Notes under the pieces: generated by a model
Databases searched by the model: none
What the model saw: the letters and a program-made list of their open reading frames with translations, nothing else
What the model was told of the DNA's origin: nothing
Program-made: the position numbers and the translations under genes
Part shown: positions 20,323 through 30,371 of the stretch, in pieces
Position numbering within the stretch: the stretch's first letter is position 1
How the letters are laid out: every line of letters starts with the position of its first letter
Source: Candidatus Accumulibacter contiguus
GTDB taxonomy: Bacteria > Pseudomonadota > Gammaproteobacteria > Burkholderiales > Rhodocyclaceae
Assembly (NCBI RefSeq): GCF_012940005.1
Contig: NZ_SPMX01000016.1
Location: 1 to 59,316 of the forward strand
Direction: 5' to 3'
Length of the DNA stretch: 59,316 nucleotides

Positions 20323-21711
20323 TCAGAGCTTGTAGATCCAGCTCGCAATCACGAAGTAGTTGAGAACCCCGAGAATGTCGATTGCCGTGGTCACGAACGG
20401 GCCGGTGGCAACCGCTGGGTCGACCTTCAGGCGCTGGAAAATCATCGGCAGGAGCACCGCCAGCAAGGCCGCGCCCGTCATGTTCCCGAGGATCGTCAGG
20501 CCGACGACCTGCCCAAGCTGAAGGCTGTCGTGCATCAAGTAGCCGTATGCTGCCAGGATCACGCCGTAGAACCCGCCCAGCACCAGACCGACACGCAACT
20601 CCTTGAGTACCAGCGGCAGCGTGTCCCTGACGTCGATCGCACCGGTTGCCAGACCACGCACGGCAACGGTAGCGGACTGCACCCCGACGTTGCCGGCCAT
20701 GCCCATGATGACCGGCAAAAAAGCGCTCAGCACCAGCACCTGGGCGAGGATCGATTCGTATTTCTCGATCACCATCGTCGCGGCGAGTCCGCCGATGAAC
20801 GCAGCCAGCAGCCAGGGCAGGCGGATCCCGGCCACCTTGAGCGCCGAGTGGGTGAACGTTTCCGATTCGCTGGTACCGGCCATCTTCAGCATGTCCCGCG
20901 TCGTCTCTTCTTCGATGACGTCGATCACGTCATCAACGGTGACCATGCCGACCAGGATATCGTCCTGGTCAACCACGGGAATGGCGAGCAAGCGGTACTT
21001 GTCGACCAGCAGTGCGACGGTGGTCTGGTCGGCATCCGTATTCACCTTGATCACGCGCCGGTTCATGATGCTGCGCAGAGCCGTGTCGGGCCGGGTGAGG
21101 AGCAATTGCCGCAGCGAAACGACACCCACGAGCCGCCCCTCCTCGTCGGTCAGATACAGATAGAAGACCATCTCGACATCTTCGCGGCTGCGAATGCTCT
21201 CGATCGCCTGTTCCACGGTAAGGCTGTGCGGCAGCGAGAAGAACTCGGTGGTCATGATGCCGCCGGCGCTGTTCGGGTCGTACTTCAGCAGACTTTCGAC
21301 TTCCGACTTGCTGTCGCGGCCAAGCATGGCCATCAATTCGGCGCGCTGATCCTCCGGCAGTTCGCCGACGAGGTCAGTGAGGTCATCGGGCTGCATATGT
21401 TCCAGCAGCGCCGCCAGTTTCTCGACCGGCGATTCGGTCATTACCTGCGTGCGCAAGTGCGGCCCCATCTGGCTGAAGACTTCGGCACCCAATTCCTTGT
21501 CGCCGATCGTGTGGAAGATATCGACGACATGCTCGGGCGGCAGTTCATCGAGAATCGCTGCCATGTCAGCGGGGTGGATGCGCGCGATCATTTTCTGCAA
21601 AGAGCCCCGGGCGTCGCGGTGATAGAGGCGATCAATGGTTTCGACGAGCCGTTTTTTCCTCGAGTCGTAGGTGTTCAAGGTAGCCGGCTTGGTTTCCACG
21701 TTGATGTGCAT
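20323..21711 (-). CDS. mgtE: Magnesium transporter MgtE
   Basis: Mg2+ channel gated by cytoplasmic Mg2+. The ATG at 21711 with GGGG upstream is preferred over an in-frame TTG at 21732 and gives 462 residues. An N-terminal superhelical domain (MgtE_N; IHPADMAAILDELPPEHVVD) is followed by two CBS modules (about 135-260; MTTEFFSLPHSLTVEQAIES, VVDQDDILVGMVTVDDVIDV). The five-helix pore comes last and includes PVIMGMAGNVGVQSATVAVR. It is transcribed away from corA, and the two share a 440-base intergenic region. Confidence 0.96.
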   Translation of the reverse strand: MHINVETKPATLNTYDSRKKRLVETIDRLYHRDARGSLQKMIARIHPADMAAILDELPPEHVVDIFHTIGDKELGAEVFSQMGPHLRTQVMTESPVEKLAALLEHMQPDDLTDLVGELPEDQRAELMAMLGRDSKSEVESLLKYDPNSAGGIMTTEFFSLPHSLTVEQAIESIRSREDVEMVFYLYLTDEEGRLVGVVSLRQLLLTRPDTALRSIMNRRVIKVNTDADQTTVALLVDKYRLLAIPVVDQDDILVGMVTVDDVIDVIEEETTRDMLKMAGTSESETFTHSALKVAGIRLPWLLAAFIGGLAATMVIEKYESILAQVLVLSAFLPVIMGMAGNVGVQSATVAVRGLATGAIDVRDTLPLVLKELRVGLVLGGFYGVILAAYGYLMHDSLQLGQVVGLTILGNMTGAALLAVLLPMIFQRLKVDPAVATGPFVTTAIDILGVLNYFVIASWIYKL

Positions 21712-22150
21712 GGCGATTCCCCCCAAAGTCAATATGCATGAAAAGTGGTAACGACTGAGGAGCCCTCTGCAGCACGGAGGGCTCCTCAGTAGTTCCCATG
21801 AAAAATGATTGAGCCGTAGAGTCTAAGCGCTGGGATTTGCGTGGTCCAGTGTCTCTTGTGTGCGCTGCCGATTCGCAGGCGTGGAGACGCCTCCAGAAAG
21901 GCTTTCAGCCCGTTTCAATGGCCGGAAACCAGCCCTGCAGCCGCCAATCCTGCCTATGCGGCAGATCTGATAGAAGATCAGGCGCCAAGTATCTGATTTG
22001 CTGAGCACTGACAAGCGCTGCAATGCTTCAGTCGCCTCGTTGACCGCAAATTGCTGGGCACGCAGGGAAAACCACCTGAACTCTATCCCTGATGAACCCG
22101 CCGGTGCTAGAATGGTGCGCTTTGGCATCCAGTCACCCGGGAGTCCTTCT
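21712..22150. promoter_or_regulatory. Divergent region between mgtE and corA with a 14-bp hairpin
   Basis: No gene is convincing in these 440 bases. A perfect 14-bp inverted repeat (21754-21767 with 21777-21790, 9-base loop) lies in the leader of mgtE, 43 bases before its start. TAGAAT at 22108-22113 could be the -10 box of corA, and GGGAG (22139-22143) lies 7 bases before the corA ATG. No match to a known Mg2+ riboswitch could be established by eye. Confidence 0.5.
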
Positions 22151-23535
22151 ATGGGCGAAGACCAAAAGCTGCAACCTCCTGTCATGACACCGAGAAAGGG
22201 CATCGCCGACGTGCACCTCACCGAGGTGCGCTCCCTGCTCTCGCTGCAGAAACTGGTCGAAGACCTCGTTCCCGAGCAGGATGGACCCAACCAGAGTGAA
22301 CTCGACCCGGAGATTCAACAGCAGTATCGCAAGGAACTTCGCGAGAAACTCAAGCGGATGCCCCCGAAAGAAGTTGCCTACATTCTGGAATCGCTGGACC
22401 CCAATGAGCGTTTGGTGGTCTGGGATGAAGTCAAGGAAGGCGCCGACCCGATCCTGGCACTCCTCTCCGATGATGTCCTCGAGGAGTTGATCGACGACAG
22501 CCATTACCGCAACGAAAAAAACGACGATCACTGCTTTCGAACTGCGTGAAGGCAGACTGCGCCAGATCTCGGTGGCCGGTCCGGAGGACCTGAAGAACGT
22601 CCACCCGATCTGGGTGGATCTCGTTGCCCCGACCAAGAAAATCCGCGGCTGGATCGGCGAGATGTTCGACGTCGAGGTGCCCGACCCGCTCACCCTGACC
22701 GACCTCGAAGCGAGTGCGCGCTTCTATGTGGAGGACGACGGCGAGGTACACCTGCACTCCGACTTCCTGCTCGACACCCGGGACGAGTCACGCAATGTTC
22801 CGGTCGCTCTGATTCTCCACAACGAAATCCTGTTTACCGTGCGTACCGAGGAACTGCCGGTGTTTCGCCTGCAGCGGGCACGGGCGCGCACTCGACCCGG
22901 CTACGTCACCGACGGCAAGGACGTTCTCATCGACCTTTACGCGGCAGATGTCGAATACTCGGCAAACGCCCTGGAAGATGTGTACGGAGAACTGGAGAAG
23001 GCCGGCACACAGGTGCTGCGGTCGCATGTCACCGACGTCGAGGCATCGCAAATCCTCGCCGCCGTTGCCGAGGCCGAGGATCTCAACGGACGCACGCGCC
23101 GCAGCGTGCTGGATACCCGGCGCGCCCTGTCCTTCCTGTTGCGTGGCAAGTTGCTGTCGGACGCCCAACAGCTCGATGTGCGCGAGATCCTGCGCGACAT
23201 CGAATCTCTCGACGGACATACTGCTTTCCTGTTCAACAAGATCAACTTCCTGATGGACGCCACGGACAGCGCGATCAACATCAACCAGAACAAGAAAATC
23301 GAACGGCTGACGGTGCTCAGCGTCGTCTTCATGCCGATCAACGTCCTCGCCGGCGCCGGCGGCATGTCCGAGTTTTCAAGCATGGCGCAGGCGCTCGACT
23401 GGCCGATGCCACTCGCCTACACGGGTTTTTTTTCTCGGCATGGGTGTGGTCGGATCGATCATGTTTTTCGGCCTGCGTCTCTTCGAAAAGCGACAACCCA
23501 AGCGCCCGCGTGCGGAGAACCGCAGGGCTGCCTGA
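22151..23535 (+). pseudogene. corA: CorA-family Mg2+ transporter with N-terminal MgtE_N-like domain, two +1 frameshifts
   Basis: Frame 1 runs from the ATG at 22151 and encodes about 120 residues resembling the MgtE N-terminal domain (LREKLKRMPPKEVAYILESL, then DPNERLVVWDEV). It shifts at seven A (22515-22521). Frame 2 carries the CorA body: ITAFELREGRLRQISVAGPE, then FLFNKINFLMDATDSAININ and VVFMPINVLAGAGGMSEFSS. It shifts again in eight T (23426-23433); dropping one T restores the last helix GFFLGMGVVGSIMFFGLRLF and a stop at 23533-23535. Both lesions are single extra bases in homopolymers, so the gene may be intact in the cell. The usual GMN signature after helix 1 is replaced by GGMSEF. 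Confidence 0.85.
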
Positions 23536-23644
23536 TCCAGCCTGCCTGATCCAGCATTCGTAAAGCCGTTCGCCGGTTAACGTCACCGATTCGAGACTGG
23601 CGATCCCGGCGACGAGCAGCGCCGCCCAGTCCGTAGAGCACTCG

Positions 23645-24925
23645 TCACCAGCTGCTGAAAACCCCTTCTGCGGCAGCGACGGTCGCGGCAATATCCGACT
23701 CGCTATGCGCCGCCGATACGAAGCCGGCTTCGAAGGCCGAAGGCGCGAAATAATGGCCGGCGTCGAGCATCGCGTGGAAAAAGCGATTGAAAGCCTGCGT
23801 GTCGCACTCCATCACCTCGGCGTAGCTCTGCGGGCACTCGGAACGGAAGTACAGCCCGAACATGCCGCCAATCGCCTGCGCCGAGAACGCTACCCCATGC
23901 CTGCCGGCGGCGGCAGCCAGCCCGTCGGTGAGTTGCCGGGTGCGTTGCCTCAAGGACTCGTAGAAATCCTCCGCCTGCAGCAGTTTCAGCGTCGCCAGAC
24001 CGGCGGCGACCGCCACCGGATTGCCTGACAGGGTGCCCGCCTGGTACACCGGACCCAGCGGTGCGATCTGGCTCATGATCTCGCGCCGGCCACCAAAAGC
24101 GCCAAGCGGCATGCCGCCACCGATCACCTTGCCCAGAGTCGTCAGATCCGGGGTGACCCCATAGAGGCCCTGCGCCCCCCTGGCGCCGACGCGGAAACCG
24201 CTCATCACCTCGTCGAAAATCAGTACGGCAGCGTGGCGGCTGCACAGCTCGCGCAGGCTCTGGAGGAAAGCAGGCTGAGGCGCGATCAGGTTCATGTTGC
24301 CGGCGACGGCTTCGACGATCACCGCGGCGATGCGTGGCCCGTGCTCGGCAAACGCCGCTTCGAGTCCGGTGCTGTCGTTGTAGTCGAGAACCAGGGTGTG
24401 CCTGACAAAGTCGGCCGGTACGCCGCTGGAACTCGGGTTGCCGAAAGTCAGCATCCCCGAACCGGCTTTCACCAGCAGGCTGTCCGAATGGCCGTGGTAG
24501 CAGCCTTCGAACTTGATCAGCAGGTCACGCCCGGTGAAGCCGCGCGCCAGCCGGATCGCACTCATCGTCGCTTCGGTTCCGGAACTGACCAGACGAACCA
24601 TGGCCAGCGAAGGCAGCAACTCGCACAGCAGTTCGGCGAACTCGACCTCGCTTGCCGTCGGTGCCCCGAAGGACAGTCCTGCAAGCGCCGCCTGTTGAAC
24701 GGCGGTGACCACCTCGGGATGCGCGTGCCCGAGGATCAACGGCCCCCAGGATCCGACGTAATCGATGTAGCTCAGGCCATCGACATCGCGCACGCGCGCG
24801 CCGCTACCGGCGGCAATAAACCGCGGCGTACCGCCGACCGAGCGAAATGCCCGAACCGGTGAGTTGACGCCGCCAGGGATGCGCTGCTGCGCGCGTTCAA
24901 AAAGTTGCTCGCTGCAAGAACTCAC
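23645..24925 (-). CDS. hemL: Glutamate-1-semialdehyde 2,1-aminomutase
   Basis: PLP enzyme forming 5-aminolevulinate in the C5 heme pathway. The GTG at 24925 with AGGA 8 bases upstream gives 426 residues and a family-standard opening ([20 protein letters not shown]). The frame is open upstream but that part overlaps thiE. PLP-binding Lys266 is in [38 protein letters not shown] and [19 protein letters not shown] are conserved. The gene overlaps thiE by 29 bases in a thiD-thiE-hemL operon. Heme supply fits the ccm genes in the window. Confidence 0.97.
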   Translation of the reverse strand: MSSCSEQLFERAQQRIPGGVNSPVRAFRSVGGTPRFIAAGSGARVRDVDGLSYIDYVGSWGPLILGHAHPEVVTAVQQAALAGLSFGAPTASEVEFAELLCELLPSLAMVRLVSSGTEATMSAIRLARGFTGRDLLIKFEGCYHGHSDSLLVKAGSGMLTFGNPSSSGVPADFVRHTLVLDYNDSTGLEAAFAEHGPRIAAVIVEAVAGNMNLIAPQPAFLQSLRELCSRHAAVLIFDEVMSGFRVGARGAQGLYGVTPDLTTLGKVIGGGMPLGAFGGRREIMSQIAPLGPVYQAGTLSGNPVAVAAGLATLKLLQAEDFYESLRQRTRQLTDGLAAAAGRHGVAFSAQAIGGMFGLYFRSECPQSYAEVMECDTQAFNRFFHAMLDAGHYFAPSAFEAGFVSAAHSESDIAATVAAAEGVFSSW

Positions 24926-25565
24926 GGTGATCTTCCTCGAACAGTAGTTGATAGGCCGCCGCACGTGCCGTCACGTCAGGCGCTTCGAATAAATCACTGA
25001 TCACCGCCAGCAGGTCGGCACCGGCGGCCAGCAGGGGCCTGGCCCGGTCCACGGTGATGCCTCCGATGGCGCAGGCCGGCACCCGTAGTTCGCTGCGGCA
25101 GCGGGTGAACAGCGACAGTGGTGCGGGCCTGGCCAGCGGCTTGGTTGCTGAAGGATGGACGGCTCCGAAAGCAACATAATCGGCACCCGCCGACACCGCC
25201 ACGCGAGCACGTTCGAAATCGTCATAACAAGAGGCGCCGAGCAAGGCACCGGCGCCAAGCGCCTGCCGGGCCGCCGGCAACTCCCCATCAGCGGCCCCAA
25301 GATGTACGCCGTCGGCATGGACCGCCAGCGCCAGCGCGAGGTCGTCATTGATCAGCAAGCGCGCGCCGAATCCTCTGCAGAGGCTCAGCAGCGCGCGTGC
25401 CGTGGCGGCCCGCCGGGCAGGATCACGGCTCTTGTCCCGGTACTGAACGAGGACCGTGCCCCCCTGCAAGGCCGCCTCGACCTGCGCCAGCAGCGTGTTC
25501 AAGGGCAGGCCTTCGGGCGTGACCGCATAGAGACCACGCAGGGGTTTGCCGACCGCTTCAGGCAT
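24897..25565 (-). CDS. thiE: Thiamine-phosphate synthase
   Basis: Joins the pyrimidine (HMP-PP) and thiazole phosphate moieties to thiamine phosphate in the cytoplasm. The 222-residue TIM-barrel protein starts [11 protein letters not shown] and contains [15 protein letters not shown] (pyrophosphate-binding), [20 protein letters not shown] and [17 protein letters not shown], with [20 protein letters not shown] near the end. Its start overlaps thiD by 8 bases, implying coupled translation. Confidence 0.96.
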   Translation of the reverse strand: MPEAVGKPLRGLYAVTPEGLPLNTLLAQVEAALQGGTVLVQYRDKSRDPARRAATARALLSLCRGFGARLLINDDLALALAVHADGVHLGAADGELPAARQALGAGALLGASCYDDFERARVAVSAGADYVAFGAVHPSATKPLARPAPLSLFTRCRSELRVPACAIGGITVDRARPLLAAGADLLAVISDLFEAPDVTARAAAYQLLFEEDHREFLQRATF

Positions 25566-26400
25566 TCAGCATACCGCTACGGCGGCGGATCTGGAAGAAG
25601 CGATCCGGGATGAATTGGCCCATTCCCGGTCGAAAACCAGCGGCCAGCGATTGCCAGGTATATTCCTGGGCGGCCTCTACCGCCTGCTCCACCGACAAGC
25701 CCCTCGCCAGATGCGCGGCAATCGCCGAGGCGAGAGTACAACCCGAACCGTGGTAGCTGCCGGGCAGGCGGTCCCAGGCATCGCTGCGCAGCAGGCCAAA
25801 CCTCTTGCCATAGAGGCTATTAACCACGCGCGCGGTGTTTTCGTGGGTACCGGTCAATAGCACGTACTCGCAACCCAGGTCGAGCAGGATCTCTGCGCAT
25901 TCGACCAGTGTCCGCGGTTCATCATCCGTGTCGCCATCCAGCAGTCGACGTGCTTCGAGAGAATTGGGTGTCAGTATCGTCGTCAGCGGCATCAGCAATT
26001 CGCACAAGCCGGCGATCATTTCCTCGTCGACCAGTTCATCGCCACGCCCGGAGGCAAGCACGGGATCGAGAACCAGTGGGATGCCGGGGTAGTCTGCGAG
26101 GATTTCGGCGATCACCGCGATATTCTCGATGCTGCCGAGCAGGCCAATTTTGAAAACGGCGACCGGCATGTCTTCGAGTAGCGTCCGCGCCTGATCCTCG
26201 ACGCAATCTGCATCGACTGCCAGGATACTGCCCACGCCGACAGTATCCTGCACAGTCAGCGCCGTCGCCACGGACAAGGGATGACAGCCAAGCGAAGACA
26301 GGGTCATCAAGTCGGCCTGCATCCCGGCACCTCCGGAGGGGTCACTGGCGGAGAAGGTGAGAACGATGGGCGGCGGCAGGGGTAGAGAGTGTAGGTTCAT
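25558..26400 (-). CDS. thiD: Hydroxymethylpyrimidine/phosphomethylpyrimidine kinase
   Basis: Phosphorylates HMP and HMP-P to HMP-PP, the ThiE substrate. The ATG at 26400 gives 280 residues; no clear Shine-Dalgarno is visible and a TTG 13 codons upstream is possible. [42 protein letters not shown] and [20 protein letters not shown] (the anion-hole loop) identify the ribokinase-fold HMPP kinase. It is the first gene of the minus-strand operon and diverges from rubredoxin. Confidence 0.95.
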   Translation of the reverse strand: MNLHSLPLPPPIVLTFSASDPSGGAGMQADLMTLSSLGCHPLSVATALTVQDTVGVGSILAVDADCVEDQARTLLEDMPVAVFKIGLLGSIENIAVIAEILADYPGIPLVLDPVLASGRGDELVDEEMIAGLCELLMPLTTILTPNSLEARRLLDGDTDDEPRTLVECAEILLDLGCEYVLLTGTHENTARVVNSLYGKRFGLLRSDAWDRLPGSYHGSGCTLASAIAAHLARGLSVEQAVEAAQEYTWQSLAAGFRPGMGQFIPDRFFQIRRRSGMLNA

Positions 26401-26443
26401 GAGAGCAAACAGGCGTCGTACAGGAGCTACCGTCGACAAAATC

Positions 26444-26473
26444 TTGGCGGAAGAAGCAAGGTTTGGCTAGAAT
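26444..26473 (+). promoter_or_regulatory. Probable sigma-70 promoter upstream of rubredoxin and pil genes
   Basis: TTGGCG (26444-26449), an 18-base spacer and TAGAAT (26468-26473) lie 45 bases before the rubredoxin ATG in the divergent thiD/rubredoxin region. It could serve rubredoxin and reach into pilG. The call rests only on box similarity and position. Confidence 0.5.
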
Positions 26474-26517
26474 TCGTGAATTTTCTTCTCGATTCTAACC
26501 GAAAACCGATAAAGACT

Positions 26518-26706
26518 ATGAACACAGCAAGCAATGAGCCCTATCGTACCTGGATGTGCCTGACCTGTGGCTTCATCTATGAAGAAGCCAAAGGCCTGCC
26601 GGACGAAGGCATCGCACCCGGCACGCGCTGGCCGGATGTACCCATCAACTGGACTTGTCCGGAATGCGGGGCGCGCAAGGAAGACTTCGAAATGGTCGAA
26701 ATCTGA
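26518..26706 (+). CDS. Rubredoxin
   Basis: Small cytoplasmic one-iron electron carrier of 62 residues from the ATG at 26518. The iron site is formed by two CxxCG loops: CLTCGFIYEEAKG and CPECGARKEDFEMVE. GIAPGTRWPDVPINWTCPEC is the classical rubredoxin core. It lies upstream of pilG, an arrangement often kept in betaproteobacteria without a known functional link. Confidence 0.97.
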   Translation: MNTASNEPYRTWMCLTCGFIYEEAKGLPDEGIAPGTRWPDVPINWTCPECGARKEDFEMVEI

Positions 26707-26797
26707 AGACAATGCGTTATAGTAGCCGCTGGCGCAAAATCATGCGCGAACCGGAACTCCCATAAATCAACGATCCGGGATAGTCTGGAGGAGAGAA

Positions 26798-27196
26798 TTG
26801 GCTGAAGCTGCAAACCTGCGCGGCGTCAAGGTCATGGTCATCGATGACAGTAATACGATCCGACGCAGCGCGGAAATTTTTCTTGTGCAGGCCGGCTGTC
26901 AAGTGCTGCTCGCGGAAGATGGCTTCGACGCGCTGGCCAAGGTCGCCGATCACCAGCCCGCAGTGATCTTCTGCGACATCGTGATGCCGCGCCTCGACGG
27001 CTACCAGACCTGCGCCCTGATCAAGAAGAACCAGCGCTTTCGTACCACACCAGTGATCATGCTGTCGTCGAAAGACGGTCTGTTTGACCGCGCTCGTGGC
27101 CGCATGGTCGGATCGGACCATTATCTGACCAAGCCATTCACTAAAGACAGTCTGCTGCAAACGGTCGCGACTTTTGCTCCGGCAGCCGCCGAATGA
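26798..27196 (+). CDS. pilG: Type IV pilus response regulator PilG
   Basis: Single-domain CheY-like receiver of the Pil-Chp chemosensory system, linked to pilus extension. The start is the TTG at 26798, decided by GGAGG 6 bases upstream; no ATG fits. The 132-residue receiver has acidic residues in VMVIDDSNTIRRSAE, phospho-acceptor Asp60 (VIFCDIVMPRLDGY), the Ser in IMLSSKDG and the Lys in YLTKPFTKD. It heads the pilGHIJ-chpA cluster. Confidence 0.95.
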   Translation: MAEAANLRGVKVMVIDDSNTIRRSAEIFLVQAGCQVLLAEDGFDALAKVADHQPAVIFCDIVMPRLDGYQTCALIKKNQRFRTTPVIMLSSKDGLFDRARGRMVGSDHYLTKPFTKDSLLQTVATFAPAAAE

Positions 27197-27236
27197 AGCA
27201 AACTCCTTGAAAGGCAGCTACGGGAACGGACAGGCC

Positions 27237-27599
27237 ATGACTATCAAGAAAATCCTCGTCGTAGACGATTCGCCGACCGAACGTCATGTGCTGAAGGTCC
27301 TGCTGACCAGCCATGATTATGAGGTCATTACCGCGGAGAGCGGTGAAGAAGGCATTGCCAAGGCGAAGAGCGAGTTGCCGGACCTGATCTTGATGGACGT
27401 GGTGATGCCCGGCCTCAATGGCTTCCAGGCCACCCGAACCCTGACCCGCGATCCGGCGACCAAGAACATTCCGGTCATCGTATGCACCACCAAAGGCCAG
27501 GAAACGGACAAGATCTGGGGCCTGCGCCAGGGTGCCCAGGATTACCTGGTCAAACCAGTCAATGGCCCGGAGTTGCTGGCCAAAATCGCAGCGCTCTAA
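27237..27599 (+). CDS. pilH: Type IV pilus response regulator PilH
   Basis: Second CheY-like receiver, 120 residues from the ATG at 27237. ILVVDDSPTERHVLKVLLTS, the phospho-acceptor Asp in LILMDVVMPGLNGFQ, the Thr in VIVCTTKGQE and the Lys in YLVKPVNGPEL are all present. In characterised Pil-Chp systems PilH opposes PilG, favouring retraction. It ends 5 bases before pilI starts. Confidence 0.95.
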   Translation: MTIKKILVVDDSPTERHVLKVLLTSHDYEVITAESGEEGIAKAKSELPDLILMDVVMPGLNGFQATRTLTRDPATKNIPVIVCTTKGQETDKIWGLRQGAQDYLVKPVNGPELLAKIAAL

Positions 27600-27604
27600 C
27601 GGTC

Positions 27605-28114
27605 ATGGCCAAGAAGATCAGCCTGCATGAATTTCAGTCCTATCTCGCGGCACGGCTGGCCGGCACCAGTAATCAGAGTTCGGCTGGCCTGCTGGGAATT
27701 CAGGCCGGTCCAGACTACTGGCTGCTCGACCTGGCAGACTCGGGCGAAATCATCCCGCTGACCCCCCTGACCAAGGTTCCCCTGACCAAACCCTGGTTCG
27801 CAGGGATCGCCAACATTCGCGGCAATCTGTACTCGGTGGTGGATTTGTCCGCCTTCCTGGGCAAGGAAGCGACGCCCCAGAACACCAGCTCGCGACTCCT
27901 CTTGATTGGTACCCGTCATGGCAGCAATGCGGCCTTGCTCGTCACGCGCATGATCGGCCTGCGCAATATCGAGGCCTTGACTCCCGAAACCGCTGCGTCA
28001 GGCGTGCCGGACTGGGCACGTGAAGCCTATTCGGACAACGAAGGGCGTCGCTGGAACAAACTCAAGGTGCGTGAACTACTGGCTGACGAGGCGTTCATGG
28101 ATATTGGCGCTTGA
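27605..28114 (+). CDS. pilI: CheW-like adaptor PilI
   Basis: Cytoplasmic coupling protein between the receptor PilJ and the kinase ChpA. The 169-residue product has a CheW fold: the LLDLADSGEIIPLTPLTKVP segment, then the conserved FAGIANIRGNLYSVVDLSAF region and LLVTRMIGLRNIE. The start is the ATG at 27605, 5 bases after the pilH stop. Confidence 0.93.
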   Translation: MAKKISLHEFQSYLAARLAGTSNQSSAGLLGIQAGPDYWLLDLADSGEIIPLTPLTKVPLTKPWFAGIANIRGNLYSVVDLSAFLGKEATPQNTSSRLLLIGTRHGSNAALLVTRMIGLRNIEALTPETAASGVPDWAREAYSDNEGRRWNKLKVRELLADEAFMDIGA

Positions 28115-28186
28115 GCCGCTTGCGTACCAAGAAATCCTCAACGACCGTGATTTGCACCGTCGAGAAAGTGTAACCGGAGAAGCAAG

Positions 28187-30364
28187 ATGACGTTCAAACC
28201 CAAGCTACCGGCTTTCCTGTCCCCTTTCCTGTCTCGAATGACAGCGGCGGCAAGCGAGACCCTTTTGGCTCGTACCGTGATCGATTCCGGGGAACCGGTG
28301 AGCAAAGGGACGATCCCCTTCTTGCTGCCCTTCCTGAACCGCTTGCCGGTGATCAAACAACTCCAGATCCTTGGCGGCTGTCTGGTGCTGGTAATGCTGG
28401 TGATTGCTGTCCTCGTCTATCGCGACGACCGTCAGGCGGCCTATAACACGGTCTACATTGCGACCGCCGGTGAGATGCGCATGCTTTCTCAGCGCCTGGC
28501 AAAGGCTTCGAGCCTGGCACTGCTGGGTGACTCGGTCGCATTCAAGCAGGTCCGCGAATCGCGTGACAGCTTCGGCGCCAACCTGGAACGATTGACCAAT
28601 GGTGGAGAACTGACAGGCACGCAAGTGCCACCTTCGCCAAGTGGCGTACAGCCGCAGTTGCAGACGGTGGCACAGATCTGGGACAAGACCGACAAGAATG
28701 CTTCGCTCCTGCTCGAAATGGAAAAGAGCCTGATCTCGCTGGGCAAGGATGTCGCCGCCATCAACGACAAGAATCCCCAGTTGCTCGAACTGTCTCAACA
28801 GGTCGCTGCGCTCAAGCTGCAGGGCAGTGCCAGCATCCGAGAGATTGCGGCGGCCAACCTGTTGGTGATGCTGACCCAGCGGATCGCGAAAAACGCCAGT
28901 GCGCTGCTGCTGGGTGATGCCATCGACACGGAAGTCGGCTTCCTTCTGGGCAAGGACACGAACACCTTTCGCGACACCATACAAGCGCTGATCAAGGGAA
29001 GTGAAACCTTGCGCATCGCTCCGACGACGGATGCGGATACCCGGCAGAAACTCAACGCACTCGATGCCAGCTTTGAAGAGTATCGAACCGCCGTTAGCGG
29101 CATCCAAGGCAACATGCAGAAACTGACCATCGCCAAACTGGCCGGTTCGCAAATCTTCCGCGACAGTGAAGAGTTGCTTACCAACACCTACCAACTGGAA
29201 CAGGCCTACCATGGCAGTTTCATGCAACGTACCTCGTATGGCCTGGCGCTGCTGGTTCTGATCCTTCTGGCCATCTCGCTGGTGTTTCTGCTGGGCAAAA
29301 CCTACCTCGCGGATAGCCAGCGTCAGACCGAACAGGCCGAACAACGCCGCCATGAAACCGATCTTCTCAACCGCCAGAATCAGGATGCCATCCTGCGTCT
29401 GATGAACGAACTCGGCGACCTCGCCGACGGCGACCTGACGGTGACCGCAACCGTATCCGAGGACATCACCGGCGCCATCGCCGACTCGATCAACTACACG
29501 ATCGAGGAGCTGCGGGTACTCGTCGGCCGCATCAACGATGCGGCCAGACGGGTGACGCTGGCAACCGAGATCGCCCAGCAGACCTCCGCCGAATTGCTTG
29601 CTGCCGCCGAGCGCCAGGCCACCGAGATCAAGGCGGCCGGCCAGTCGGTCCTGGCCGTGGCCAGCTCGATGACCAACGTATCCGGCGACGCGAAACAATC
29701 GGCAACCGTGGCACGCCAGTCCCTGGCTGCAGCCGGCAAGGGTGCGCGGGCCGTGGAAGACTCGATCAAGGGCATGAACAAGATCCGCGAGCAGATTCAG
29801 GAGACATCCAAACGCATCAAGCGCCTCGGTGAGTCCTCGCAGGAAATCGGCGAGATCGTCGAACTCATTTCGGACATCACCGAACAGACCAACGTACTGG
29901 CACTCAATGCCGCCATCCAGGCTGCTTCTGCCGGGGAAGCGGGGCGCGGCTTCACGGTCGTTGCCGAGGAGGTGCAGCGCCTTGCCGAGCGTTCGGGCGA
30001 GGCGACGAAACAGATCGGAGCGATCGTCAGAACCATCCAGACCGACACCCAGGACACGGTCTCGGCAATGGAGGAATCGACCCGTGGCGTGGTCGAGGGT
30101 GCCAGGCTTTCCGATGCGGCGGGTCAGGCGCTGGCCGAGATTGGTGAGGTTTCGAGAACGCTCACGGCACTGATCGAGAACATCTCCGGCGCCACCCGCC
30201 AGGCGGCCGATTCGGCGACCAAGGTGGCCCGCAAAATGCAGGAGATATTGCTGGTCACCGGGCAAACCACGGCAGGAACGCAAAAAACGGCGATGGCCAT
30301 CGGCGAACTGGCTGCTCTGGCGACCGAGCTCAAGGGTTCCGTAGCCGGCTTCAAGGTGTCCTGA
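28187..30364 (+). CDS. pilJ: Type IV pilus methyl-accepting chemotaxis protein PilJ
   Basis: Inner-membrane receptor of the Pil-Chp array. The 725-residue product has a 58-residue N-terminal segment before TM1 ([20 protein letters not shown], about 59-78), which is longer than in many PilJ. A periplasmic region follows with two repeated helical PilJ-type modules ([29 protein letters not shown]). TM2 is near 350-369, then a HAMP-like linker and a long signalling coiled coil. The hairpin tip is [20 protein letters not shown]. No C-terminal methyl-receptor pentapeptide is visible. Confidence 0.95.
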   Translation: MTFKPKLPAFLSPFLSRMTAAASETLLARTVIDSGEPVSKGTIPFLLPFLNRLPVIKQLQILGGCLVLVMLVIAVLVYRDDRQAAYNTVYIATAGEMRMLSQRLAKASSLALLGDSVAFKQVRESRDSFGANLERLTNGGELTGTQVPPSPSGVQPQLQTVAQIWDKTDKNASLLLEMEKSLISLGKDVAAINDKNPQLLELSQQVAALKLQGSASIREIAAANLLVMLTQRIAKNASALLLGDAIDTEVGFLLGKDTNTFRDTIQALIKGSETLRIAPTTDADTRQKLNALDASFEEYRTAVSGIQGNMQKLTIAKLAGSQIFRDSEELLTNTYQLEQAYHGSFMQRTSYGLALLVLILLAISLVFLLGKTYLADSQRQTEQAEQRRHETDLLNRQNQDAILRLMNELGDLADGDLTVTATVSEDITGAIADSINYTIEELRVLVGRINDAARRVTLATEIAQQTSAELLAAAERQATEIKAAGQSVLAVASSMTNVSGDAKQSATVARQSLAAAGKGARAVEDSIKGMNKIREQIQETSKRIKRLGESSQEIGEIVELISDITEQTNVLALNAAIQAASAGEAGRGFTVVAEEVQRLAERSGEATKQIGAIVRTIQTDTQDTVSAMEESTRGVVEGARLSDAAGQALAEIGEVSRTLTALIENISGATRQAADSATKVARKMQEILLVTGQTTAGTQKTAMAIGELAALATELKGSVAGFKVS

Positions 30365-30371
30365 AACTCAG

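Noticed and set aside
20206-21741. 511-codon open frame on the plus strand
   Set aside because: It is antisense to mgtE over nearly its whole length; composition (His, Gln, Arg, Asp rich) is typical of shadow frames.
22515-22521. Programmed frameshifting of corA at seven A
   Set aside because: No stimulatory structure was seen, and a second shift in the same gene at eight T plus similar lesions in algH and ccmH fit sequence error or slippage better.
28205-30283. 692-codon open frame on the minus strand
   Set aside because: It mirrors pilJ codon for codon and has no start context or family similarity.
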